Origin: Paenibacillus melissococcoides
GTDB lineage: Bacteria; Bacillota; Bacilli; Paenibacillales; Paenibacillaceae
DNA: 64,000 bases
Reading direction: 5' to 3'
Assembly (NCBI GenBank): GCA_944800085.1
Contig: CALYLO010000001.1
Span: forward strand, 206,001-270,000
In this document: positions 8,381 to 16,336 of the stretch, piece after piece
Layout: the number at the start of each line of letters is the position of its first letter
Numbering within the stretch: the stretch's first letter is position 1
Position numbers and translations under genes: made by a program
The notes under the pieces: model-generated
Databases searched by the model: none
What the model saw: only the letters and a program-made list of their open reading frames with translations
What the model was told of the DNA's origin: nothing

Positions 8381-9922
8381 GTGTTGGGATTGACACAAGC
8401 ACGGGCGGCCTCAACCGCGGCCGCGATTACGAATCTGAGATTGAAATTCCCGGGAGAGGCGTCCTTGCTGTTCAAGGACCTCTCCTTCTCCATTGCTGCG
8501 GGGGAGAAGGTGCTGCTGCTCGGACCGAGCGGCTGCGGCAAATCAACGCTGCTGCAGGTGCTGAGCGGCATTATGCCTGACTCGGTGGAAGTGCCGCTCA
8601 AATATGAGCGGAGGCAGCTCCCGGATAGCTGGGGCTTCGTGTTCCAGGACCCGGATACCCAGTTCTGCATGCCGTATGTCGATGAGGAATTGGCATTCGT
8701 ACTGGAGAATCTGTCGGTTCCGCGGAAGCAGATGGAGCCGCGCATGATAAGCATTTTGGAGCGGGTCGGGTTACGGCTGGATGATCTGCATACGCCGATT
8801 GCGGCGCTGTCGCAAGGCATGAAGCAGCGGCTCGCGCTCGCCTCCGTCCTGCTGCTGGAGCCGGAGGTGCTGTTCCTGGACGAACCTTCGGCTCTGCTCG
8901 ATCCGGAGGGGACGAAGCAGATCTGGGTTACGGTGAAGGAGATCGCCGGCTCGCATACGCTGCTCATCGTGGAGCACAAGCTGGATCTGGTGGCCGATAT
9001 CGTCGATCGGGTCGTGCTGTTCGACGACGAGGGCCGCATTATGGCAGATGGCGAGCCGGGCGCTATTTTTACGATGCATAAGGAGAAGCTGATCGAATAC
9101 GGCATCTGGTATCCGGATGTGTGGCGGGATCACGTGAAATCGGAGGCGTACCACGCGATCGCGAGCGCCAAGCGGCGGCAGCGCCAGGCCGAAGCGGCTG
9201 CCGCTCTTCGGGCGGAGCCGATCATCGCCTTGCGCGGGTTCTGCGGGTACCGGGGAGAAGCCGAGGCGATCGCCGTCGAGGCGGCCGATGTCTATCCTGG
9301 CGAATGGATTGCCGTCACGGGCCCGAACGGGGCGGGCAAGAGCACGCTGCTGCTGTCCCTGATGCGGCTGCTTCGCGCCGGCGGCTCCTATGTAATCGGT
9401 GGACGCCCCGTCCCGGAGCCGAAGAAGCGCGGCTGGTTCCGGCAGGCCCGGCCGGAGCCGCCGGAGGAGCTGGCCTTCGTCTTCCAGAACCCGGAGATGC
9501 AGTTCCTGGCCGATTCCGTCTACGAGGAGCTGGCTTACGGCTTGCGGCTGGCGGAAGGGTCTGACGCGGAGATCGAGCGGCAGGTGACGGCTTTGATGGC
9601 GGCCTTCGATCTGGATATGGGAGCGGACCGGCATCCGTATCATCTCTCGCTCGGGCAGAAGCGCCGCCTCAGCGTCGCCACCGCCGTCGTGCGGGAGCAT
9701 CCGGTGCTGCTGCTTGACGAGCCGACCTTCGGCCAAGACGCGAGGAACACGTTCGCGATCCTCGATAAGCTGGAGAGTCTCCGGGCGGCGGGGACGGCCA
9801 TCGTGATGGTCACGCACGATCTGAATATCGTCCGCCACTATGCCGATCGCGTGTGGCAGGTCGAACGGGGCAGTCTTACGGTGCTGGACACGATCGGGGA
9901 ACGGGAGGCGCAGATTACATGA
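8381..9922 (+). CDS. ykoD: ECF transporter duplicated ATPase YkoD
   Basis: A 513-residue cytoplasmic protein holding two ABC ATPase domains, which powers YkoE-mediated uptake. Domain 1 has Walker A GPSGCGKST, signature LSQGMKQRLALA and Walker B VLFLDEPSALLD. Domain 2 has Walker A GPNGAGKST, signature LSLGQKRRLSVA and Walker B LLLDEPTFGQD. Both look competent. The start is GTG 8381 or TTG 8390; the site gatgggg fits either. The gene ends in an ATGA overlap with ykoC, so the two are translationally coupled. Confidence 0.93.
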   Translation: MLGLTQARAASTAAAITNLRLKFPGEASLLFKDLSFSIAAGEKVLLLGPSGCGKSTLLQVLSGIMPDSVEVPLKYERRQLPDSWGFVFQDPDTQFCMPYVDEELAFVLENLSVPRKQMEPRMISILERVGLRLDDLHTPIAALSQGMKQRLALASVLLLEPEVLFLDEPSALLDPEGTKQIWVTVKEIAGSHTLLIVEHKLDLVADIVDRVVLFDDEGRIMADGEPGAIFTMHKEKLIEYGIWYPDVWRDHVKSEAYHAIASAKRRQRQAEAAAALRAEPIIALRGFCGYRGEAEAIAVEAADVYPGEWIAVTGPNGAGKSTLLLSLMRLLRAGGSYVIGGRPVPEPKKRGWFRQARPEPPEELAFVFQNPEMQFLADSVYEELAYGLRLAEGSDAEIERQVTALMAAFDLDMGADRHPYHLSLGQKRRLSVATAVVREHPVLLLDEPTFGQDARNTFAILDKLESLRAAGTAIVMVTHDLNIVRHYADRVWQVERGSLTVLDTIGEREAQIT

Positions 9923-10710
9923 ATCTGCTGGTACCGGAAACCGAGACCTGGCTGCATCGCGTCAACCCGGCCTATAAGCTGTTCGTCTTCGTGCTGCTGC
10001 TTCTTGTCACCTTGTTGAACAGGCAATTCGACTTCGCCTTGAATCAGTTGATGGCCTATACGCTGCTGCTGTTCCTATTCAGCGGCCATTCCCGGAAGAA
10101 GGTGCTGCTGATTACGCTGCCGTTCCTGTTCTTGTTCATCTCTTCCGCTTCGACGATGATCCTGTTCGGCAAAGGCGAGCATATCTGGTGGACGTGGGGG
10201 CTGATTCGCATCTCCGAGGAGAGCTTCTACCGCGGTCTGATGCTGGGCTGCAAGACGCTGAGCTTCGGCATGCTGGGACTGGCCTTCGCCTTGACGACGA
10301 AGCCGATTCAGCTCTTCTACGCCTTGATGCAGCAGTTCCGGCTTCCCGCCAAGTACGCCTACAGCTTCATCGCCTCGATTCGGATGCTTCCCGCGGTCTG
10401 GGACGACATCCGTACGCGATCCGATGCGCTGACCGTGCGGGGCGTGCGCTATGCCAAGGGAATCAAGGGCATGTACGAGCGGCTGCGGAACTACGCGCTG
10501 CCGCTGCTGGCGCAGAGCATCCGCCGGGCCCAGCGCGTCGCCGTTGCCATGGAAGCGAAGCGGTTCCAGATGGGAAAAGCGCGCACATATTACTATGCGA
10601 CGCGGTATACCCGTTCCGACATCGGCTTCACGCTCGCGATGCTCGGACTGGTGGTGGCAGCGTATTATATGGCGGTCCGGCTGCCGCTTGTCGGGTGGGG
10701 GCCGGGCTGA
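9919..10710 (+). CDS. ykoC: ECF transporter transmembrane coupling subunit YkoC
   Basis: A 263-residue membrane protein, the T-component that couples YkoD to YkoE. Hydrophobic helices are visible (LFVFVLLLLVTLL, LLITLPFLFLFISSA, IGFTLAMLGLVVAAYYMAV). The cytoplasmic coupling motifs of the CbiQ family follow (ALTVRGVRYAKG and AMEAKRFQMG, the Ala-Arg-Gly-like boxes). The ATG overlaps the ykoD stop by four bases. It is the last gene of the TPP-regulated operon. Confidence 0.9.
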   Translation: MNLLVPETETWLHRVNPAYKLFVFVLLLLVTLLNRQFDFALNQLMAYTLLLFLFSGHSRKKVLLITLPFLFLFISSASTMILFGKGEHIWWTWGLIRISEESFYRGLMLGCKTLSFGMLGLAFALTTKPIQLFYALMQQFRLPAKYAYSFIASIRMLPAVWDDIRTRSDALTVRGVRYAKGIKGMYERLRNYALPLLAQSIRRAQRVAVAMEAKRFQMGKARTYYYATRYTRSDIGFTLAMLGLVVAAYYMAVRLPLVGWGPG

Positions 10711-10892
10711 GAGCGGGCCTCCCGCTCGCTGCCCATGCGGCTGCCGGCTATCCTGGGAGATCTGACTGCTGGCGTTCCAGCCGGAGGGATGGATTGTTTT
10801 AAATCACGATGAGAGTTGAGATGCCACCGGCTTCGGGGGGAATCATCTTGGGAAAGGACAGATTGACAAGCTCTTGCTAAAGGGAGATGATC

Positions 10893-11171
10893 ATGACTAT
10901 TAAAGAAGTAGTACAGTCCATTGTTATCCACGGCTTTTTAGGTTATTTGTGGGTTCTTTTTATCACTCATGTCGTAAACGTTGCGAATTCAATGGAATAT
11001 ATGATAGCAGGTTCTCTTCTCATCCTGGCAGGGGCACTTTTGTTTTGGTGGATCGTTAACCGGATTACGCCCTTTCACAGTTATAAATTTACTCACCCTG
11101 CCAAAATCGCAGGAATTATCTCCTTTGTCTTGGTTACCTTGCTGCAGGTGTTTGGGTTCAACATGGTATAA
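10893..11171 (+). CDS. Small membrane protein of unknown function
   Basis: A 92-residue protein with three hydrophobic helices (GFLGYLWVLFITHVV, MIAGSLLILAGALLFWWIV, IAGIISFVLVTLLQVFGFNMV). I chose ATG 10893 because aaaggga lies 7 bases ahead; the in-frame ATG at 10887 sits almost on the site. I recognise no family. It stands alone after the ykoEDC operon, with lower GC than its neighbours. Confidence 0.65.
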   Translation: MTIKEVVQSIVIHGFLGYLWVLFITHVVNVANSMEYMIAGSLLILAGALLFWWIVNRITPFHSYKFTHPAKIAGIISFVLVTLLQVFGFNMV

Positions 11172-11214
11172 TCCGGCGGGGGAATCTTGGGCGCGGTCGA
11201 ACCGCATGAAAAAA

Positions 11215-11262
11215 GGGGGTGTCCCAAAAGTAGTATTTTCACTACAGTGAGACAGCCCCCCC
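11215..11262. repeat. Hairpin repeat, shared with 61973-62017
   Basis: The sequence gggggtgtcccaaaagtag pairs imperfectly with ctacagtgagacagcccccc. A related hairpin (gggctgtctccctgcag ... tgggacagccccc) stands at 61973-62017. On the minus strand this copy runs into a T-rich tract (ccctttttt) and could act as a terminator. The shared words suggest a dispersed element rather than two unrelated terminators. Confidence 0.5.
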
Positions 11263-11411
11263 TGATTCTCAAAGCTCGACTCGCCGATAACTGCAAAACT
11301 GCAGCTTTGCTTTATGGCGTATACTCCGTTACAGGGAATCCTGCAAAACGGCATCAATTTCTGACTATCCAATCGATAAAAGATAAAAATCGATGAACAT
11401 CATGTACTTTT

Positions 11412-11432
11412 GCAGGAATTTCATCAAATAGC
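11412..11432 (+). repeat. 21-base dispersed repeat (exact inverted copy at 60200-60220)
   Basis: This stretch starts gcaggaatttcatc and ends caaatagc. Its exact reverse complement occurs at 60200-60220, almost 49 kb away. Both copies lie in gene-free DNA among other cctgca/tgcagg hairpins. Confidence 0.7.
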
Positions 11433-11611
11433 AGCTTAAAGAGCAGAGATTGATGCATCCACGCAGCATTTCACTGCTTCATCCATCTTCCACCGGTTTG
11501 CGCCGCCGTTTTTCCTCATCCACATTCTCTTTTAACTCGTCATTTCCATCATTTTGCAGTGCCTGTGAGACACCCCCTTTGGCAGTCTTGTTGACAATAT
11601 GGCATCCCGGT

Positions 11612-12384
11612 TCAGCTCGTTGCCATCAATGGATGCCGTGCCGCGAGCTCCTGAATCTTGGCGATAATCCGCGGTTCATCGTCTCCCTGGAGCGGAATGT
11701 CTTCCGTCGCATAGGCGGCCAGCTCCGGATGATGGCCCATCATGACCGCATGCCCGGCCGTCCGGAACATCGGGATATCGTTCGCGTCGTTGCCGAAGGC
11801 GATGAAGCCGCCTTCCTTGACGCCGAGGCGCTGGAGCGCGTTCCATGAATATTCGGCGGACTGAGATCGATGACGTCCTCGTGGCGGTGACGATGGACGA
11901 CGACCCCGAGACGGGACAGCTTCTCGGCCAGCCCTTCCATATCGCGAGCAGATAGTATCAGAATTTTCACGATCGTCTTCAGCTCTTCGAGGGCAATGCA
12001 GCGCGCCAGCCGGGACGGGTCCAGATTGTTCCGAATCGGATGGTCGTCCGGACCGGTGTAAGCATAGTCCCAGTCGCTGTCGATGAGGTAGGCGGCTTCA
12101 TGCTCGGCGATAAGCGCAAGCAGCGCCGAAGCCTGCTCTGCCGTGAAGGCTTCGGTGTGCACGACCCGGCCGTTCTTGGCGATCATGGAGCCGTTCCCCC
12201 CGATAAGCGAACCGCCATGGAGAGATTCAGGCAGCACAGGCAGCATATCCCGAATCGGGCGGGCGGAGGCGAAAATCACTTCATGGCCCTTTTGGCCCAA
12301 GTCCTCCAGACATTGCACAATCGGGTCCGTCAGCGGCTTCCCGCGGAAGCATATGGTACCATCCAAATCAAACACGAATTGCAA
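11612..12384 (-). pseudogene. HAD-superfamily (Cof-type) phosphatase with a frameshift
   Basis: It starts at TTG 12384 behind gagggga. The HAD motif I FDLDGTI lies at the N-terminus, followed by the motif II region VIFASARPIRDML and a C2B cap. After DVIDLSP (about residue 175) the frame breaks near 11848. The correct continuation in the next frame reads WNALQRLGVKEGGF, then the motif IV block FGNDANDIPMF, and ends ELAARHPLMATS at 11612. The restored length is about 257 residues, normal for Cof-type sugar-phosphate or nucleotide phosphatases. One base (or a small indel) is wrong, so this may be a recent mutation or a sequencing error. Without the tail the enzyme lacks its motif IV aspartates. 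Confidence 0.8.
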
Positions 12385-12407
12385 CAGAATCCCCTCATTT
12401 CCACAGA

Positions 12408-12436
12408 TGTATATCTAATATTGATGATAGATGTAA
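12408..12436 (-). promoter_or_regulatory. Putative sigma-A promoter of the HAD gene
   Basis: On the minus strand: TTACAT, a 17-base spacer, TATACA, 24 bases ahead of the TTG start. The match to the consensus is fair. Confidence 0.4.
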
Positions 12437-12803
12437 CATAACGTTTTCTTGAATTTCCCGCTCTCATCCAGTAGCATAATCATTATCGCAGAAAAGAGAG
12501 CTTCTCTCAATTTATCGGCGACATGATGTGACGCGATTCGATCAATTACAACATTTTCTTCCTATTCGATAACTCCACATGATAAAACCCGCAGCGTTCC
12601 AATCCATCTAGCGTTGCTTCCATACGTAGATACGGCCGTTCCCCTCTGCATCTATCAGCGGCAAAGGGGGGGAGAATTTTCCTAGTCTGTTTCAATTAGT
12701 TCCCTTATCTTATATAACGGTGCATGGAGAAGAATCCCTAATTATACGGACAGACCGTAGAACGTTCGTTATTTGAATATAAGTAAATATTTGAAAATTT
12801 AAA

Positions 12804-12831
12804 GAAGGAATTGGCTCTCTTTTTGTAGAAT
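12804..12831 (+). promoter_or_regulatory. Sigma-H promoter match ahead of the first sensor kinase
   Basis: The sequence gaAGGAATT, then 12 bases, then gtaGAAT fits the B. subtilis sigma-H consensus RnAGGAWWW-N11/12-RnnGAAT at every specified position. It ends 54 bases before the kinase ATG. Several Spo0-phosphorelay genes in B. subtilis are sigma-H dependent. The remainder of the 12437-12803 stretch is AT-rich and I see no gene in it. Confidence 0.6.
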
Positions 12832-12885
12832 TATTGCGAAATGGGGCAAATTGGCGAAACCAAGAGAAACGTGTAGGGGTGTGCG

Positions 12886-14775
12886 ATGAGTGTGCGAAGA
12901 TACATAGACGTCTTCTTCTTATTCCTGTTGCTGTTCGGGTGGCTTATGGACCCTGCTATCGGTAGAGCGGAGCCTGAACCGCAGAGCATCAAGCTGCACG
13001 AATGGGAAGTGATGTGGGAGACGAGTCCTAGGACGTGGGAGGACATCGCGTCCGCCCGGGAAGGCTGGGAGAAGGTCGATAGCAGGAAATCGATTCCGAA
13101 GCTGCCGGAGGGCGTGAACTCGGCATGGTTTCGGATTCGGTTGCCGGAGCTGGATCAAGATCAACCGGCGCTTTATATTGGGAAGTTGTACGCGAATACA
13201 CTAGATGTATGGGGACATGATGGCAGAAGGCTATTCCATGATTCAAGGGATTACTTTCACGATATTTATCATGTCTTTGTCCCACTGGATCCAGAATACA
13301 GTACGATATTTATTCATACAACTGCTAACAAGGGAAGAGTCGGGATTCAAGTGCCAGTCATTGTAGGTGAATACCAGCCGCTTCAAGTGAAATATGTTAA
13401 GGAAGGGCTTACGGAGATAGTTATAGGAAGCAGCCTGATACTTATTGCTTTCATTATGTTTATATGTGCAATTTTTCTGCGTGGAATCGAGCTCCCAAGC
13501 TGGCTATCCTTAACACTTGTTATCTTTTCCCTAGGCATAGTGACGATAACATACTCAAAGTTCACCTATTCGTTTTTCAGAGAGTGGGGGCATTTGAGCG
13601 TTAGATTTTTTGATCTAGCAATGATGGTATTGTTTCCTAGCTTGACCTATTTCTTTATGAAATTTTTGGGAAGCGGTCCTTATAAAATCATTCTTAGATT
13701 TTTTATATTCCAAGTTTTTTATTCGGTTATCTGGTTCCTTTTATTTTTGTATTTTTTCGAAATCAAGAAGGATGATTCCGACCAGATTTATACTTTGTTT
13801 TCAATACACATATTTAGTATTTATATGATTATCCTGTTTATCTTATTGTTAATCTTCTCAATTAGCCATGCCATTCGCAAGAACAAGGATGCAATCTTGT
13901 TTACACTTGGTTTCAGCTTGTTCTCTATTATGGCTGTGGGTGAAGTTAGTTGGTACACTTTTGTATCGAGGGAATATGAACTACATTTATGGAAGTGGGG
14001 GGTTGTCTGTTTTGTTGTGTGTCTCATTCATATACTGGGACGAAGAATTGCAGAAAATCACCGACGTGTAATTTTCTATGCGAAGGAACTGGAATTATTC
14101 AATGGCAAATTACAGCAGTCAGAGAAGATGGAAATATTAAGCGAGTTGGCCGCATCCGTTGCGCATGAAGTTAGGAATCCGCTGCAGGTGACAAGGGGAT
14201 TTCTCCAGCTGCTTGGCGGCAAGATGGGAACGAAGGAACAGAAATATCTCAACCTCGCCCTGACCGAGCTTGATCGTGCTTCTGAAATTATTACGGATTT
14301 CTTAACGTTCGCGAAGCCGGAGTTGGACGAAATTCATATCCTCGATGTAGCTGATGAACTGAAGCATATCGAGGGCATCTTGATGCCGATGGCGACAATG
14401 CATGGGGGCGCGATCGAATTGGATGCTAATCCGAATCTCCGGATTCAGGGGAACTCGTCCAAGTTCAAGCAAGCCTTTATTAATATGATTAAAAACAGCA
14501 TTGAGGCGTTCACCGAAAAAGGACTGATTCTGGTCAAGGCATTCGAGCGGGAAGGGCAGGTTATTATCCGAATTGAGGATAATGGGATCGGCATGGATGA
14601 GGAGGAACTGAAGCGGCTAGGCGAGCCGTACTTCTCGAATAAGACGAAGGGGACCGGGCTTGGGTTGATGGTTACTTTCCGCATTATTGAAGTAATGCAG
14701 GGGAAAATGGATATCAAGAGCGAGAAGGGCGTTGGTACCGTCATTACCGTCTCTTTTCCTTCTGTTTCAAGATAA
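12886..14775 (+). CDS. Polytopic sensor histidine kinase 1 (Spo0-phosphorelay type)
   Basis: A 629-residue membrane kinase. Residues 7-26 are a signal anchor. About 30-165 form an extracytoplasmic beta-rich domain (EVMWETSPRTWEDI, SAWFRIRLP, DVWGHDGRRLFHDSR) like those of 7TM-DISM receptors. About 170-395 hold seven or eight transmembrane helices. The phospho-acceptor is His427 in SVAHEVRNPLQVTRGFLQLL. The HATPase has an N-box KNSIEAF, G1 DNGIGM at about 566 and G2 GTGLGL at about 590. The AHEVRNPL..RGFLQLL motif is typical of KinA-E-type kinases that act on Spo0F; this is family knowledge, and the target here is inferred. No response regulator is nearby. It is a paralogue of the kinase at 16337, but its membrane region is much more AT-rich. 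It converges on the small peptide gene. Confidence 0.88.
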   Translation: MSVRRYIDVFFLFLLLFGWLMDPAIGRAEPEPQSIKLHEWEVMWETSPRTWEDIASAREGWEKVDSRKSIPKLPEGVNSAWFRIRLPELDQDQPALYIGKLYANTLDVWGHDGRRLFHDSRDYFHDIYHVFVPLDPEYSTIFIHTTANKGRVGIQVPVIVGEYQPLQVKYVKEGLTEIVIGSSLILIAFIMFICAIFLRGIELPSWLSLTLVIFSLGIVTITYSKFTYSFFREWGHLSVRFFDLAMMVLFPSLTYFFMKFLGSGPYKIILRFFIFQVFYSVIWFLLFLYFFEIKKDDSDQIYTLFSIHIFSIYMIILFILLLIFSISHAIRKNKDAILFTLGFSLFSIMAVGEVSWYTFVSREYELHLWKWGVVCFVVCLIHILGRRIAENHRRVIFYAKELELFNGKLQQSEKMEILSELAASVAHEVRNPLQVTRGFLQLLGGKMGTKEQKYLNLALTELDRASEIITDFLTFAKPELDEIHILDVADELKHIEGILMPMATMHGGAIELDANPNLRIQGNSSKFKQAFINMIKNSIEAFTEKGLILVKAFEREGQVIIRIEDNGIGMDEEELKRLGEPYFSNKTKGTGLGLMVTFRIIEVMQGKMDIKSEKGVGTVITVSFPSVSR

Positions 14776-14779
14776 ATAT

Positions 14780-14815
14780 AAAAGAAGAGGGCTCTCAGGA
14801 GCACCTCTTCTTTTT
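14780..14815. terminator. Bidirectional terminator between kinase 1 and the NHLP peptide gene
   Basis: An 11-bp stem (aaaagaagagg / cctcttctttt) has A and T tracts on both sides, so it can stop transcription from either direction. It separates the converging kinase and peptide genes. Confidence 0.85.
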
Positions 14816-14824
14816 AGTTATCAG

Positions 14825-15067
14825 TTACCAAATTCCCTTTCTCGCTGTTGAAGCAGTTTTCATAACCTCCGCTGGATTCGGCGGGATGACCAGCACGTAT
14901 TGATCAGATGTCTCTTCTACCGTAGTCAATTGAATATGGTCAGGAATAGAAATACCTAATAATTCCTTGATAGCGGCCTTCGGATCGGCAAGCAGCTTCT
15001 CTTTGAACGTGGCGTCTTCCCATGCTCTTTGCACGATTTGGTTCATATGCATTTGATTAATAGACAT
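14825..15067 (-). CDS. NHLP-leader peptide with C-terminal Trp (candidate prenylated pheromone precursor)
   Basis: An 80-residue peptide. Residues about 8-66 match the nitrile-hydratase-like leader (NHLP) family used by proteusin-type RiPPs: AWEDATFKEKLLADPKAAIK, ELLGISIPDH, QYVLVIPPNP. The remaining tail is only about 14 residues, EVMKTASTARKGIW, and ends in Trp. There is no GG or GA cleavage site. It starts at ATG 15067 behind ggaggga. It lies 77 bases downstream of the ComQ-like gene on the same strand, the comQ-comX order. In ComX pheromones a Trp near the C-terminus is isoprenylated by ComQ. I infer that this Trp is the modification site. It is not a ComX-family sequence, and other RiPP chemistry is possible. 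Confidence 0.8.
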   Translation of the reverse strand: MSINQMHMNQIVQRAWEDATFKEKLLADPKAAIKELLGISIPDHIQLTTVEETSDQYVLVIPPNPAEVMKTASTARKGIW

Positions 15068-15144
15068 ATAACTTATCCCTCCATAGTTGTAGATTCACAA
15101 GATTATAGGTAGATTACCATTGAAAGATTCCGACCCACCAGTTC

Positions 15145-16080
15145 CTATTTTGCAAGATTAGACAATATATATGAAAATCCGCCTGCCATCAGCTTATTTC
15201 TTTCCTCATATATGTTCTCCGCTTCTTGCCTAAGACTGTCGGCCATCGCTTGATGGAAGGCGAGCAAGTTCGGAGAGGCGACAGGCAGCCGCTGAAGCCG
15301 AGCATGGTTCTCTGCCGCGATAGCAGCATAGCCCTGCAAGGCGTCGGACACGGTAATGGCCTGGCGCACCTCGTCGGGCGTCAGCGGAGCGCCTAGGGGC
15401 CGGTTCGTCATGGAGCGGATCCAGGACAATAGGCAATTATAGCTCCCTTCCCGCAAATCCTTCTCCCAGTCCTCTGCGTCATCGGACATTTGCAGCGTGA
15501 CGAGCACAGTCTCTACCGCGGCCGTGATGGCTGGCAGCAAATGATCCGTTCCGCCAAGATAAGCGGCTCCTACGGCGGACAGCTTGACGGGGGACGCTTT
15601 GTGCGCGACTCTAATCCGCTCGTTGAGGAAGAAGTCATGCTCCAGTTCCATGCTGACAGCCTCGGCCCATTCGGCGCTGCAGCGGCTGAAGGCATACCAG
15701 AACGGCGAGAAGGCAGGGAATAGTTCACGGTAAACCTTTTCATATTCGATGTAACACAGATGTCCGAGCGCCAATGTCTTATGCCAACTTCCTTGCCGAG
15801 GGCTGTCCATGACATCATCCAGCAAGCAATAGTGCAGCATCATGAAGACCCCCGCCATTCCCAAACGGCGGGAATCGCATCGCTTTGCCCCGGTTGCCTC
15901 CTGCAGCCAGAACGGGAGCAAATAGCAGATATAGTTAGTTGACTCAGTAAGCAGCGGGTTGGACTTTTCCAAATAATGAAGGCCCATCTCCTGCAACGGT
16001 GCCGGGAACGATGAGATAAGGCGCGCCGCCTCTGCAAATATCGCCTCCAAATCCTCCTTGTAATCGTCGAACCATTCCAT
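15145..16080 (-). CDS. ComQ-like class 1 isoprenoid-fold enzyme
   Basis: A 311-residue all-helical cytoplasmic protein. A first Asp-rich motif, LLDDVMD, lies at about residues 84-88 and a second, MSDDAEDWEKD, at about 197-206. These are the two diphosphate-Mg binding motifs of class 1 isoprenyl synthases. Length and the DDxxD-to-DDxxD spacing resemble ComQ, which isoprenylates the Trp of ComX. I chose ATG 16080 because aggagg sits 8 bases ahead; an upstream in-frame start at 16179 has no such site. It is followed by the NHLP peptide gene, almost certainly in one operon. I infer that it prenylates that peptide. Making a small terpene is the alternative. Confidence 0.78.
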   Translation of the reverse strand: MEWFDDYKEDLEAIFAEAARLISSFPAPLQEMGLHYLEKSNPLLTESTNYICYLLPFWLQEATGAKRCDSRRLGMAGVFMMLHYCLLDDVMDSPRQGSWHKTLALGHLCYIEYEKVYRELFPAFSPFWYAFSRCSAEWAEAVSMELEHDFFLNERIRVAHKASPVKLSAVGAAYLGGTDHLLPAITAAVETVLVTLQMSDDAEDWEKDLREGSYNCLLSWIRSMTNRPLGAPLTPDEVRQAITVSDALQGYAAIAAENHARLQRLPVASPNLLAFHQAMADSLRQEAENIYEERNKLMAGGFSYILSNLAK

Positions 16081-16158
16081 ATTACCGTCCTCCTGGGTCG
16101 AAATCGGGTCTACTCCTGGATCCGCTGCGACAAAAAATCCTGCATTCTTAGTACCCCT

Positions 16159-16187
16159 ATTATAGAAGCCATCAATCATCGGAGCAA
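16159..16187 (-). promoter_or_regulatory. Sigma-A type promoter of the ComQ-like/peptide operon
   Basis: On the minus strand: TTGCTC, a 17-base spacer, then a perfect TATAAT, 79 bases ahead of ATG 16080. A Spo0A box lies just upstream of the -35 element, a position from which Spo0A commonly acts. Confidence 0.5.
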
Positions 16188-16204
16188 CAACATAAGAAAC
16201 AGAA

Positions 16205-16211
16205 TGTCGAA
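16205..16211 (+). promoter_or_regulatory. Spo0A box (0A box)
   Basis: The word TGTCGAA is an exact core 0A box. It sits between the divergent ComQ-like gene and kinase 2, 18 bases upstream of the -35 element assigned to the ComQ-like gene. A second exact copy lies at 16267. Confidence 0.5.
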
Positions 16212-16247
16212 AAACAAAAGCAGTGCAAGGGATTCGTGGCGGATAGA

Positions 16248-16274
16248 GAAGGAAATTAGCGATAACTGTCGAAA
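16248..16274 (+). promoter_or_regulatory. Sigma-H-like promoter overlapping a second Spo0A box
   Basis: The sequence gaAGGAAAT, 11 bases, then gtcGAAA matches the sigma-H consensus except for the last base (GAAA for GAAT). It ends 62 bases before the ATG of kinase 2, closely mirroring the promoter of kinase 1. TGTCGAA at 16267-16273 overlaps its -10 element, where bound Spo0A would be expected to repress. Confidence 0.5.
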
Positions 16275-16336
16275 TAGTGCCAGTGTAGGATGGGGTTCAC
16301 CATCTCATTACAAATTGGAACGGACAGAGGTGCCTC

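Larger units (their letters stand above)
11172..11611 (+). other. Gene-poor stretch with repeats and a possible coding remnant
   Basis: It holds the hairpin at 11215-11262, copies of the cctgca/tgcagg repeat family around 11290-11432, and on the minus strand a short open tail at about 11483-11600. That tail has a charged C-terminus (DELKENVDEEKRRRKPVEDG) ending in TGA and could be the end of a deleted gene. No start or family can be given for it. Confidence 0.4.

Noticed and set aside
14825..15067. ComX-family assignment of the small peptide gene
   Set aside because: Position and Trp fit, but the sequence matches an NHLP leader and not the ComX family, so it is described as ComX-like in role only.
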